A stretch of 64,000 bases of DNA, from contig NZ_RKLR01000001.1 in the NCBI RefSeq assembly GCF_019599465.1, positions 62,001 to 126,000 on the forward strand, read 5' to 3'. The position numbers and the translations under genes are program-made. Positions 8,127-16,359 of the stretch are shown here, piece by piece. The stretch's first letter is position 1. Every line of letters begins with the position of its first letter. Under the pieces are notes generated by a model. The model saw nothing but the letters and a program-made list of their open reading frames with translations, did not search any database and was not told the origin of the DNA. Origin of the DNA: Haloarcula rubra. GTDB lineage: Archaea > Halobacteriota > Halobacteria > Halobacteriales > Haloarculaceae.

Positions 8127-9029
8127 TTAGTCGCCGCCGGAGCGGAGGTAGTGGAAGAGGTACGTCTGCGTGTACCCGGCGTACTCGCCGCCCAGCGTCT
8201 CGCGGATAGCGCGCGAGGTGTCGGTGTAGTTGCCGCGCTCGCACTCCGGGTAGTACTCCTCAATGGTCTGGCGAATCCACGTGTCGAGCGGGACGGCTTC
8301 CAGATATCCCAGCGAGAACAGGAGGATGCAGTCGGCCACCTTGTCGCCGACGCCGACGAACGCGGTCAGTTCCTCCCGGGCCTCTTCGTAGGGGAGTCCT
8401 CGTGCGTCCGCCGGGTCGGCCTCGCCCTCGGCGACCATCTCGGCCGAGCGCTCGACGTAGGGCGCTCGATAGCCGAGGTTCAGGTCCCGCAGGTCGGCCT
8501 CGCTCGCGTCGGCCAGCGCGTCCGGCGTCGGGAAGGCGTGGTAGGTCCGGCCGTCGAAGGTGACCGTCTCGCCGAACTCGCGGCGCATCGCCTGTTGCAT
8601 CCCGTGGATGCGGCCGACGCGCATCTGGGCCGAACAGATGAACGATATCAGCGTCGGGAACGGCGGGTCGCGGACGATGCGCATCCCCCAGTAGGCGTCG
8701 TAGGCGTCGTCGACCACGGCGTCCGGCGGGGCCGTCTCGCGAATCGCGGGCAGGTCGTCGTCGAGGCCGAGGAGCGTCCGGAGGCGCGGTTCGGCGTCGA
8801 ACGACGACTCCCAGACGAGTTCGCCGTCGGTCTGCCGGACGCGGAGTACGTGAGGGTCACCGTCGACCCGGACCGTCGTCCAGTACCACGCGTCGCCGCC
8901 GCTCGCGGCCGTTCGCTCGTACATCTCGCCGTCCTCGCGGTCCCAGAGGTAGGACTGGCCGCTCTCGACGGTCGCTTGCAGGTCGATACCGCCCGAGAGC
9001 GCCCCAACGTCGATGCGTCCGCGTTCCAT
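8127..9029 (-). CDS. OGG1/AlkA-type DNA glycosylase, probable 8-oxoguanine DNA glycosylase/lyase
   Basis: Base-excision-repair enzyme of the helix-hairpin-helix-GPD superfamily (300 residues). The hairpin FVGVGDKVADCILLFSLG carries Lys230, the Schiff-base lysine position of OGG1-type bifunctional enzymes, and the following AVPLDTW carries the conserved Asp249. The N-terminal beta domain (DLQATVESGQSYLWDRE) matches the OGG1 N-domain. The Lys makes it a glycosylase/AP lyase rather than an AlkA-type monofunctional enzyme. Damage specificity is inferred from the family. Confidence 0.85.
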   Translation of the reverse strand: MERGRIDVGALSGGIDLQATVESGQSYLWDREDGEMYERTAASGGDAWYWTTVRVDGDPHVLRVRQTDGELVWESSFDAEPRLRTLLGLDDDLPAIRETAPPDAVVDDAYDAYWGMRIVRDPPFPTLISFICSAQMRVGRIHGMQQAMRREFGETVTFDGRTYHAFPTPDALADASEADLRDLNLGYRAPYVERSAEMVAEGEADPADARGLPYEEAREELTAFVGVGDKVADCILLFSLGYLEAVPLDTWIRQTIEEYYPECERGNYTDTSRAIRETLGGEYAGYTQTYLFHYLRSGGD

Positions 9030-9096
9030 CGTGGTGTGGGACGGGGCGGAGGCCTTTCGGGGTTTCTATCGCCGAGCGTGACGCGTCGGCCGACCG

Positions 9097-10497
9097 TCAG
9101 GTCGCGGGGTCGACGCGGGTTCGGAGCAGGGCGATAGCGCCCACCACGCCGAGAACGGCGATGCCCGCCGCCTGCGGCGCGGTGACCGCGACGCCGACGG
9201 CGCCGCCGAGGCCGGAGACGAGCGTGAACGCCAGAAACAGCGGCAGGACGACGGCGACGGCGTAGTACCACGGCAGGCCAGCGGCCCGGGCGACCGGGCC
9301 AGCGCCCTTCTCGTACTCGTCGAGCGCCGCCCGCCCGAGGACCCAACCATCGAACAGCAGGAACCCGAGCAGGCCGGCGGTGAGAACGATGTTAGCGACG
9401 GTGTTCGCCAGCAATGCGAACAGCGACGGCGACAGCGCGGTGGCGCTCCCCGTGAGGAGGAACAGTCCGCCGACGCCGGCGGTCGCTCGCGAGCGCGTGA
9501 CGGCGTGCTCGTCGACGAGGTACGAGACGAGCACCTCGAAGATGCTGATGGCCGAGGACAGCGCCGCCAGCAGGACGACGCCGAAGAAGACGACGCCGAC
9601 GACGCGACTGTACGGCAGGTCGGCGAAGGCGCCGGCGAGGCTGACGAACAGCGCGCCCGGCCCCCCTGCGCCCGGCGAGACGCCCAGCGAGAACAGGAGC
9701 GGGAAGATGACGAGGCCGGCGAGGACGCCGATGCCGGTGTTCAGTCCGGCGATGATGGTGCCGTCGGCGGCCAGCGAGCGGTCCTCGTCGACGTAGGAGG
9801 CGTAGGTGAGCATCGCGCCAGCCCCGACAGAGAGGGTGAAGAGCGCCTGCCCCGCCGCGGCGACGAGGACGTCGACGAAGTTCGCGCGGAGGTAGCCAAC
9901 GTCCAGCGAGAGGTAGAACTCGTAGCCGGCGGCGCTCCCCGGCAGGGTCGCGGCCCACGCCGCGAGCGCGCCGAACAGGACGACGATGCCCGGCACCATC
10001 ACCGTCGTCGCCACCTCGATGCCACGGTCGACGCCCGCGTAGACGACGGCCACCGTCGCCAGCAGGAAGAGGGCGTGAAAGCCCGCCGCGCCGACGCCGT
10101 AGTCGATGGCGGCGAAGTACTGCTGGGGCGCGCCGAAGTACGCGCCGGTCGCGCTGGCGAGCGTGTAGCGCAGGATCCACCCGCCGACCACCGAGTAAAA
10201 CGAGAGGACGACGACGGAGGCGAGCAGGGCCACGCCCCCGAGGGCACGCCATCGCCGTCCGGCCAGCGCGCCGAAGGCTCCGACCGGGTTCCGGCGACTC
10301 CGCCGCCCGATGACCATCTCGCCGAGCAGTCCGGGGACGCCGACGAGGACGATGACGACGAGGTACAACAGCAGGAACGCCGCCCCGCCGTTGGTCGCGG
10401 TCAACCACGGGAACCGCCAGATGTTCCCGAGACCGACGGCGCTACCGACGGCGGCGAGGACGAACCCGAGTCGGGTGCGCCACGTGGCTCGCGTCAT
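9097..10497 (-). CDS. Sodium-dependent transporter of the NSS (SNF) family, copy 1
   Basis: Polytopic protein of 466 residues with the NSS hallmark in the first helix, RLGFVLAAVGSAVGLGNIWR, where GSAVGLGNIWRFP forms the unwound sodium/substrate site. About eleven to twelve helices are visible. NSS proteins import amino acids or related solutes with sodium; the substrate is not predictable here. It is followed on the same strand by a short gap (54 bp) from a paralogue with the same signature, so the pair probably arose by duplication. Confidence 0.9.
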   Translation of the reverse strand: MTRATWRTRLGFVLAAVGSAVGLGNIWRFPWLTATNGGAAFLLLYLVVIVLVGVPGLLGEMVIGRRSRRNPVGAFGALAGRRWRALGGVALLASVVVLSFYSVVGGWILRYTLASATGAYFGAPQQYFAAIDYGVGAAGFHALFLLATVAVVYAGVDRGIEVATTVMVPGIVVLFGALAAWAATLPGSAAGYEFYLSLDVGYLRANFVDVLVAAAGQALFTLSVGAGAMLTYASYVDEDRSLAADGTIIAGLNTGIGVLAGLVIFPLLFSLGVSPGAGGPGALFVSLAGAFADLPYSRVVGVVFFGVVLLAALSSAISIFEVLVSYLVDEHAVTRSRATAGVGGLFLLTGSATALSPSLFALLANTVANIVLTAGLLGFLLFDGWVLGRAALDEYEKGAGPVARAAGLPWYYAVAVVLPLFLAFTLVSGLGGAVGVAVTAPQAAGIAVLGVVGAIALLRTRVDPAT

Positions 10498-10551
10498 CGT
10501 CTCACCGTCCGCCCGTGCGTCCTCGTTGGCCCGAAGTGCGATGCAGCCACG

Positions 10552-11895
10552 TCAGAACACCTGGAAGAAGTCGGCGTTCTCGACGAGGAACATCTCGTTG
10601 ATGCCGAGGCCGAGCGTGGCGAGGATAGCGACGACGACGACCAACCGGAGCGTCCAGAGCCACACTGGCCCGAGAGGGCCGAGACCCTCGGCGCCCTGCC
10701 GGAGTTCGGCGACGGCGTCGCGACCGACGACCCACCCGACGAAGACGACCAGCGCGAGCACCGAGACCGGCAGGAACACCTGATAGGCGAACCGGTCGAA
10801 CCACGTCAGCCACGCGGTGTCCCACGCCGACGGGAGGCCGAGCAGGAACAGGCCAACCCCGACGACGGACGCGAGGACGGGGCGTGAGACTCCGAAGTTG
10901 TCGTTCGCGTAGGCGACGGTCACCTCCAGCAGACTGATGGCCGAGGACAGCGCCGCGATGAGGACGACACCGAAGAAGACGACGCCGAACACGCGGCCGA
11001 ACGGCACGGACCCGAACCCGGCGGCGGTCGCGACGAACAGCGCGCCCGCCCCGCCGCTCACGGAGTTCACGTCCGCGCCGATGGTGAGCAGGATGGGGAA
11101 GACGACGAGGCCGGCGAGGATGCCGACCAGCGTGTTCGTCACGACGACGGTGCCGCCGTCTAAGACGAGGTTGTCGTCGCTCCCGACGTACGAGGAGTAG
11201 GTCACCATGATGGCCATCCCCAGCGAGAGCGTGAAGAAGGCCTGTCCCACGGCGAAGGGGATGATGCTCCCGGCGTTGGCGACCATCGTGCCGACGTCCG
11301 GGGAGAGGAAGAAGGCGTACCCCTCGGCGGCGCCGGGCAGGGTCGCCACCCACGCGGCGAGTGCGACCATCAGCACGACGATGCTGGGGACCATCACCTT
11401 CGTCGCTCGCTCGATGCCGTCCTCGATACCCAGCGCGACGATGCCGACGACGATGGCGAGGAAGGCGGCCTGTGCGAGAACCGCGCCCGGCCCGGACGAG
11501 ACGGCCGCGAAGTAGCCGCCGGGGTCGGCGAAGTACGCGCCGGTGAAACTCCCGACGACGTAGCGGATGACCCACCCGCCGACGACGTTGTAGTACGACA
11601 GAATCCAGAACCCGGTGAAGACGGCGAGGCCGCCGACGACGCGCCACTGTCTGTGGCCCAGTTCGGCGAACGCGTCGACGGCGTTGACGTTGGTCCGCCG
11701 GCCGACGACGAACTCCGCGAGCATCGCCGGGAACCCGACGACCACGACGGCCGCCAGATAGAAGACGACGAAGGCCGCCCCGCCGTTGGTCGCGGTCTTG
11801 AACGGGAACTGCCAGAGGTTCCCGAGACCGACTGCACTCCCGATGGCCGCGAGGATGAACCCGACTCGCGTGGCCCACGTCTCTCGTTCGCTCAT
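10552..11895 (-). CDS. Sodium-dependent transporter of the NSS (SNF) family, copy 2
   Basis: Paralogue of the next gene on the minus strand (447 residues). It begins MSERETWATRVGFILAAIGS and contains GSAVGLGNLWQFPF, the NSS sodium-binding signature; copy 1 has Ile-Trp-Arg where this has Leu-Trp-Gln. A GGTTAACC box (11922-11929) is 27-34 bases before the ATG, so this is the first gene of a likely two-gene transcript. Divergence along the whole length suggests the two carriers differ in substrate. Confidence 0.9.
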   Translation of the reverse strand: MSERETWATRVGFILAAIGSAVGLGNLWQFPFKTATNGGAAFVVFYLAAVVVVGFPAMLAEFVVGRRTNVNAVDAFAELGHRQWRVVGGLAVFTGFWILSYYNVVGGWVIRYVVGSFTGAYFADPGGYFAAVSSGPGAVLAQAAFLAIVVGIVALGIEDGIERATKVMVPSIVVLMVALAAWVATLPGAAEGYAFFLSPDVGTMVANAGSIIPFAVGQAFFTLSLGMAIMVTYSSYVGSDDNLVLDGGTVVVTNTLVGILAGLVVFPILLTIGADVNSVSGGAGALFVATAAGFGSVPFGRVFGVVFFGVVLIAALSSAISLLEVTVAYANDNFGVSRPVLASVVGVGLFLLGLPSAWDTAWLTWFDRFAYQVFLPVSVLALVVFVGWVVGRDAVAELRQGAEGLGPLGPVWLWTLRLVVVVAILATLGLGINEMFLVENADFFQVF

Positions 11896-12237
11896 GTCGA
11901 CGCGCCCTATCCCGTTGCTCCGGTTAACCGCTGTGATTCGCTCCCGATATCACCGGGTGCGTCTCCGGCGTCGCTCTCCCGTCGCCCATAGAGCGCTATA
12001 TACCGATATTACCAACGTACTAGTGGCCCGACCCGAGAGATAGACCTGTCCACACTCGCCGCCAGTAGACCCCGTCGACCCTACCCCATCGTCGTGGTGT
12101 CCCGTCGTCTCTCGTCTCCCGCCAGTGTGGACAGGCAATCGTGCGACGCGGTGGCGACTCTCCCCCGCCGCCGTCGTCCACTCTTTCGTCGTCGCCCGAC
12201 ACGACCACGATACTCGCCAGCGACGCCGCCTCCGTTC
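11896..12237. other. Intergenic region upstream of the NSS pair and downstream of the SDR gene
   Basis: No convincing coding region. It contains the NSS promoter at its left end and an AT-richer patch near 11996-12022. At its right end (about 12194-12240) is a degenerate extra copy of part of the 62-bp repeat described next. Open frames here are short, arginine-rich and look like shadows. Confidence 0.5.
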
Positions 12238-12383
12238 GGTCTACGCCTCCCCGTAGACCGGGACGACTATGACACTGCTAATCGGCGCCGCCTTCGCTCG
12301 GTCTACGCCTCCCCGTAGACCGGGACGACCTCGACACTGCTAATCGGCGCCGCCTTCGCTCGGTCTACGCCTCCCCGTAGACC
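12238..12383. repeat. 62-bp tandem repeat with a hairpin, spanning the SDR stop codon
   Basis: The segment GGTCTACGCCTCCCCGTAGA plus CC occurs at 12238-12259, 12300-12321 and 12362-12383. Each copy is a perfect 8-bp stem (GGTCTACG/CGTAGACC) with loop CCTCCC. The full 62-bp units 12241-12302 and 12303-12364 differ at only three adjacent bases (TAT against CTC at 12269-12271 and 12331-12333). The third copy keeps only the hairpin, then enters the SDR coding sequence. On the minus strand each unit reads as the SDR tail VVPVYGEA followed by TAG. Termination or a relic of repeated 3'-end duplication are both possible. Confidence 0.85.
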
Positions 12384-13075
12384 GGCACGGCGGCGCCACT
12401 CGTGACCGACGCCGCGTCGGAACACAGGAACAACATCGTGGCGGCGATGTCGGCCGGGTCGACCCACTCGTCGAAGTCCGAGTCCGGCATCATCTCGCGG
12501 TTCATCGGGGTGTCGATGACGCTCGGCATGACGCTGTTCGCCCTGACGGTCCCGAGGTTCTCCTCGGCGATGGTCTCGGTCAGCAGCCGAATCCCGGCCT
12601 TCGTCGCGCGGTAGAGGCCGTCTCCCTCGCCGCCTTCGAGCGACGACCGGGCGGAGACCGAGACGATTGCTCCCTCTGTCTCCTGTAGGTGGGGCAGAGC
12701 GTGTTTCGAGGCGAGGAACATGGTCTTCAGGTTGACGTCGAACAGGAAGTCGAACGTGTCGACCTCGGTCTCGTGTATCGGGTCGCCGCCGCGCCACGTG
12801 CCCGCGATGTTCAACAGGTAGTCGAGGCGACCGTGTTCGTCGACGACGCTCTTGACGACCGACGCGACGTCGTCCTCGTCGGTGAAGTCGCCCCGATGGA
12901 AGTGGATGCGGTCGGGGTCCGACAACTGGAAGTCGTCGCTGTCGGGTTCGACCACGTCGGCGCCACAGACCGTCGCGTCCGCTTCGAGGAACGCGTTCGC
13001 GACGGAACTCCCGAGTGCGCCGCCGACGCCGGTGACCAGTGCGACCTCCCCGTCGAAGTCGAAGGTGACGGACAT
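12365..13075 (-). CDS. SDR-family oxidoreductase
   Basis: Short-chain dehydrogenase/reductase of 236 residues. It has the Rossmann motif VTGVGGALGSSVANAF near the N terminus, NIAGTW (variant of NNAG), a Ser in VSVSARSS, and YRATKAG carrying the catalytic Tyr and Lys (YxxxK). ATG 13075 is chosen over 13096 because a TTTTACC box lies about 30 bases upstream. The C-terminal tail TSGAAVPVYGEA is the usual haloarchaeal SDR ending, and its final codons form the first hairpin of the 62-bp repeat array. Substrate unknown. Confidence 0.88.
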   Translation of the reverse strand: MSVTFDFDGEVALVTGVGGALGSSVANAFLEADATVCGADVVEPDSDDFQLSDPDRIHFHRGDFTDEDDVASVVKSVVDEHGRLDYLLNIAGTWRGGDPIHETEVDTFDFLFDVNLKTMFLASKHALPHLQETEGAIVSVSARSSLEGGEGDGLYRATKAGIRLLTETIAEENLGTVRANSVMPSVIDTPMNREMMPDSDFDEWVDPADIAATMLFLCSDAASVTSGAAVPVYGEA

Positions 13076-13108
13076 GTGAACGGAGAGGTACGGCACCGGG
13101 GTAAAACT

Positions 13109-14065
13109 TCAGGGCGTGACGACCAGTTTCCCGAGGAAACTCTCGGAGACGACGTCGGTCTGTGCGTCGTCGACCTCGCCGAGGTGGTAGGTCTCGGCGA
13201 CGTCGGCCGTCAGGTGGCCGTCTTCGAGCAGGTTCGCCAGACGGCCGAGTACCGCGCCGAAGTCGGGCGTGTTGAACATCGAGACGTGGTGGACCGACAC
13301 GTCCTTCGCGCGACACTGCGGGACGCTCTCGAAGGTCGCGTCCGGGTCCGAGTTGCCGATGGCGGCGATGCGGGCGCTCTGTGCGGCGACGTCGACGTCG
13401 AACGAGAGGTAGTCGTCGAGGCGGTGGTCCAGAATCACGTCGGGCCGACCGGCCGCCACGACGGCGTCTTCGAGGTCGTCCCGGCGGTAGTCCAGTACGT
13501 CGTCGGCGCCCAGTTCCCGCAGGCGGTCGTGGTACTCCGGCGAGGCCGTCGTCGTGACCCGCGCCCCCGTGGCGGCGGCCAACTGGACGGCCACGTGGCC
13601 GACGCCGCCGCTCCCGCCGTGAATCAGGGCTCGCTCGCCGGGTTCGAGCGAGCAGGCGTCGACGAGCGTCTGCCACGCGGTGACGCCGACGAGTGCGATG
13701 GCCGCGCCCGTCTCGAAGTCGACGCTCTCGGGGAGGTGCGCGAGGTGTGACTCGGGGACGACGGCGTACTCCGCGCAGGTCCCCTGCAACCAGTTCCCCA
13801 GTCCCGTCGCGAACACCCGGTCGCCCTCGGCGTAGCCCTCGACGTCGGCCCCGACCTCGGCGACCGTCCCGGCACAGTCAGAGCCCGGAATCCACGGCAG
13901 TTCGCCGGGGGCGTACCCGCCCTCGCGGAAGTAGGTGTCGACGGGGTTGACCGCGGCGGCGTCCACCGCGACCAGTACCTCGTCGGCGTCGGGTTCCGGC
14001 CGGGGAATCTCCTCGACTGTGAGTACATCTGGACCGCCGTGCTCGTGGAATCTGACAGCGCGCAT
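13109..14065 (-). CDS. NADPH:quinone reductase-like MDR oxidoreductase
   Basis: Medium-chain dehydrogenase/reductase of 318 residues without the structural or catalytic zinc cysteines, as in quinone oxidoreductases. The N-terminal GroES-like domain begins MRAVRFHEHGGPDVL, followed by VNPVDTYFREG. The nucleotide-binding motif is ALIHGGSGGVGHVAVQLA near residue 145. It is on the same strand as the SDR gene and 33 bp upstream of it, so the two oxidoreductases may share a transcript, although the SDR has its own TATA-like box. Confidence 0.87.
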   Translation of the reverse strand: MRAVRFHEHGGPDVLTVEEIPRPEPDADEVLVAVDAAAVNPVDTYFREGGYAPGELPWIPGSDCAGTVAEVGADVEGYAEGDRVFATGLGNWLQGTCAEYAVVPESHLAHLPESVDFETGAAIALVGVTAWQTLVDACSLEPGERALIHGGSGGVGHVAVQLAAATGARVTTTASPEYHDRLRELGADDVLDYRRDDLEDAVVAAGRPDVILDHRLDDYLSFDVDVAAQSARIAAIGNSDPDATFESVPQCRAKDVSVHHVSMFNTPDFGAVLGRLANLLEDGHLTADVAETYHLGEVDDAQTDVVSESFLGKLVVTP

Positions 14066-14103
14066 GTACTCACGATGTGCCGCGAGCGAGCAAAAGGGTG
14101 GGG

Positions 14104-14832
14104 TTAGAGGCTAGCGAGGTTCTGCCGGAGTTTGATGGTCGCCGTCATCAGCGTCGTCGCCGTCATGATGACGAACACCACCTGTATGTGGAGGACGACG
14201 ACGCGGTCCAGTCCGACCAGTACGGCGAGTTCGACGGCGGGGACCAGCGACGCGAACAGCAGGACCGGGAGGAGGTGACGGAGGAGCGTGTCGACGACGG
14301 TCCCCTGCACGCGCGTCTCGGCGGCGCCGCGTCGGCCGAAGGAGAACCCGGCCACGGCGAAGGCCAGCGCGCTCCCGCTCAGTGCCGCCAGCAACGCCGG
14401 ACTGCGGCCGACGAGAGCGAACCCGACGAAGACGACGGCGACGGCGAGGACCGCGGCCCGTGTCAGCGTGCGCTCGCGAGTCGTCCCCCCGTCGGTCGCA
14501 GCGGGGACGACGCTCCGGTAGAGAATCCGCATCGTCACCGCGAGCAGGAACACGTGTGCGAGCAACAGCGCGCTCTTGAACGGCAACACGTACGTCGTCA
14601 GTATCTCGACCAACCCGAGGACCGCGAACCCGACCGCGAGGAGGCCGACGAGGGCCAGATAGTCCCACAGTCTGTGTTCGGCCACGAGGTCACTCTCCCG
14701 CCGGTTCCGGTAGGCGTAGAAACTGAACCGAAGTCCAAGCACCACCAGCAGGGTGAGCGCGACGAAGAAGATGAACGTCAGGTTCGGGTTGTTCGGCGCG
14801 AACGGCAACCCCACCTCGATGCTACCCACCAT
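14104..14832 (-). CDS. Multi-spanning membrane protein of unknown function paired with the pseudokinase
   Basis: Predicted membrane protein of 242 residues with about seven hydrophobic segments, starting MVGSIEVGLPFAPNNPN at ATG 14832. The first segment (FIFFVALTLLVVLGLRFSFYAY) is followed by a charged loop RNRRESDLVAEHRLWDY. It contains no motif I can assign. Its start overlaps the end of the pseudokinase gene by 11 bases, so the two are translationally coupled and probably work together at the membrane. It is not a retinal protein: there is no Lys in a retinal-binding last helix. Confidence 0.75.
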   Translation of the reverse strand: MVGSIEVGLPFAPNNPNLTFIFFVALTLLVVLGLRFSFYAYRNRRESDLVAEHRLWDYLALVGLLAVGFAVLGLVEILTTYVLPFKSALLLAHVFLLAVTMRILYRSVVPAATDGGTTRERTLTRAAVLAVAVVFVGFALVGRSPALLAALSGSALAFAVAGFSFGRRGAAETRVQGTVVDTLLRHLLPVLLFASLVPAVELAVLVGLDRVVVLHIQVVFVIMTATTLMTATIKLRQNLASL

Positions 14833-16228
14833 CGTCCACCTCTGGGTCCCTGAGGGCACGTAGCTCTTGCGCAAGGTGTGTCGCCGTCTCGTAGCGCGTG
14901 AGTTTCTTCCTCGCCATCGCCTTCGCGACGACGGCGTCGAGTTCCTCCGGGACGTCGGCCACGGCGGTCGGTGCCGGTGGCGGCCCGTGGAGCACTTCGT
15001 CACGGACGGCCTCGAACTCGCCCCGATAGGGCGGCCGGCCGGTGAACAGGCGGTAACAGACGGCACCGAGTTGGTAGACGTCGGTGGCGTGGTCGATGCG
15101 GCCGAACCGGCGCTCGTAGTACTCCGGCGCGGCGTAGCGGGGGTCGAGGAACTGCGACGGGTCCGCGTGGCGTCTGTACACCGAGAGGAGGCCGACGTTG
15201 TCGAGCAACGGTGGCTGTCGGTCCCCCTCTCGGAGGACGTTCCCGTAGTACGCGACGGCGTTCGGGTCGATACCGGCGTGGACGACACCTCGCTCGTGGA
15301 GCGTCGAGAGAGCGCTCGCGAGTCGTTCGGCGTGCCACGCGGCCTCGGCCGGCGGGAGTCGGTCGCGGTCGGCCAGTCGCAGGTCCGTGTACTCGGTCGC
15401 CATCCAGAAGCGCGGGTCCGCGGCCCAGTCGTACAGCGTCACGACGTTGTCAACGTCGCCGACCGACGCCCAGTCGGACAGGCGGGCCCGGAGGCCCGAA
15501 CAGAAGTCCGTGTCGCCGGTGTCGCCGCCACGCAGGACGCGGAGTGCGACGGCGTACTCCTCGTCGTCGACGACGCCGAGCGTCCGGTACGTGTCGCTGT
15601 ACTGTCGCCGGTCCCGAGGTGCCAGCACCGTGAACGAGTCGAACCGACTCTCGTACTCGACGAGCGAGAGCCACTCGGCGTCGTTCGCCCGTGGGCGCTG
15701 GCCGATAGTCCGTCCCGATTCCTCGGTCAGTTCGTCCGTCTCGTCGTCCGTGGCGTCGGCGTCGGTCGCGTCCTCGCCCTCCTCGTCGGTGTACACCCGG
15801 CGGGGTCCGGGTGCGGGACCGCCCCCGGCGAGCGTCGTCCGTCCGAGGTCCCGGTTGCCGAGGCCGCCACGCGTCGGGTTCGACTTCTCGACGTCGTGAG
15901 ACGACTCTTCGGGACCGAGGAGTGCCTCGAGTTCGCGCTCGACGGTGTCGGGGTGGCGAGCGGCGAGATAGTCGAGGGCGAGGCCGGCCGCGAGGTCGTC
16001 GTCGCTCCGTATCCGGTCCGCGAGTCGTCCGGTGAGGTACGCGACCGTATCGGGGTGCTCCTCGGCGAGGACACAGAGCGCCGTCGCCACCCCGAGACGG
16101 ACCTGCCGGTCGCCGACCTCCAGCAACCCCAGCAGCGTCGGCAGACGGTCCCTGTCGACGTCCGTCCCGGTCAGCACGTCCGCCACGACGGTGCTGGGTG
16201 CCCCTCCCCCACCTGACTCCGATGTCAT
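14822..16228 (-). CDS. HEAT-like plus protein-kinase-fold protein, probable pseudokinase
   Basis: The 468-residue protein has a helical repeat region (about 25-105, HEAT-like), an acidic linker (about 145-170) and a kinase fold (about 195-465). Fold landmarks remain: AAPEYY (APE, 366-371) and DVYQLGAV with Asp383. The catalytic residues are altered: the beta-3 Lys is Arg230 in YAVALRVL, HRD is HAG (317-319) in VVHAGIDPN, and the DFG region reads LLDNVGLL. ATP phosphotransfer is therefore unlikely; a scaffold or sensor role is inferred. The gene is divergent from htrII with a 131-bp gap. Confidence 0.8.
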   Translation of the reverse strand: MTSESGGGGAPSTVVADVLTGTDVDRDRLPTLLGLLEVGDRQVRLGVATALCVLAEEHPDTVAYLTGRLADRIRSDDDLAAGLALDYLAARHPDTVERELEALLGPEESSHDVEKSNPTRGGLGNRDLGRTTLAGGGPAPGPRRVYTDEEGEDATDADATDDETDELTEESGRTIGQRPRANDAEWLSLVEYESRFDSFTVLAPRDRRQYSDTYRTLGVVDDEEYAVALRVLRGGDTGDTDFCSGLRARLSDWASVGDVDNVVTLYDWAADPRFWMATEYTDLRLADRDRLPPAEAAWHAERLASALSTLHERGVVHAGIDPNAVAYYGNVLREGDRQPPLLDNVGLLSVYRRHADPSQFLDPRYAAPEYYERRFGRIDHATDVYQLGAVCYRLFTGRPPYRGEFEAVRDEVLHGPPPAPTAVADVPEELDAVVAKAMARKKLTRYETATHLAQELRALRDPEVDDGG

Positions 16229-16328
16229 TGGCGCGATACGATGACAATCGAGTGCAGGAACGTATCACTGTTTTGGTGCGAGTGGAGAGCATAGTCGGCT
16301 TATCAGGGTTGAGAATGGCGGAGGAAGG

Positions 16329-16334
16329 TTTTAA
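16329..16334 (+). promoter_or_regulatory. TATA box of the htrII-sopII operon
   Basis: TTTTAA within GGTTTTAACGG lies 26-31 bases before ATG 16360. It fixes the htrII start at 16360 rather than at upstream in-frame codons, and implies a leaderless transcript. Confidence 0.55.
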
Positions 16335-16359
16335 CGGTGGTTTTCCATATTCCCTCGGG

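Noticed and set aside
9505-10887. A 460-residue plus-strand open frame opposite the NSS transporter genes
   Set aside because: Composition (Glu, Asp, Arg, Gln-rich, no motifs) is typical of an antisense shadow in GC-rich haloarchaeal DNA.
12303-13676. Long minus-strand open frame over the SDR and MDR genes
   Set aside because: It is extremely Arg-rich, lies out of frame with two well-supported oxidoreductases, and ends in the SDR tail only because of the repeat array.
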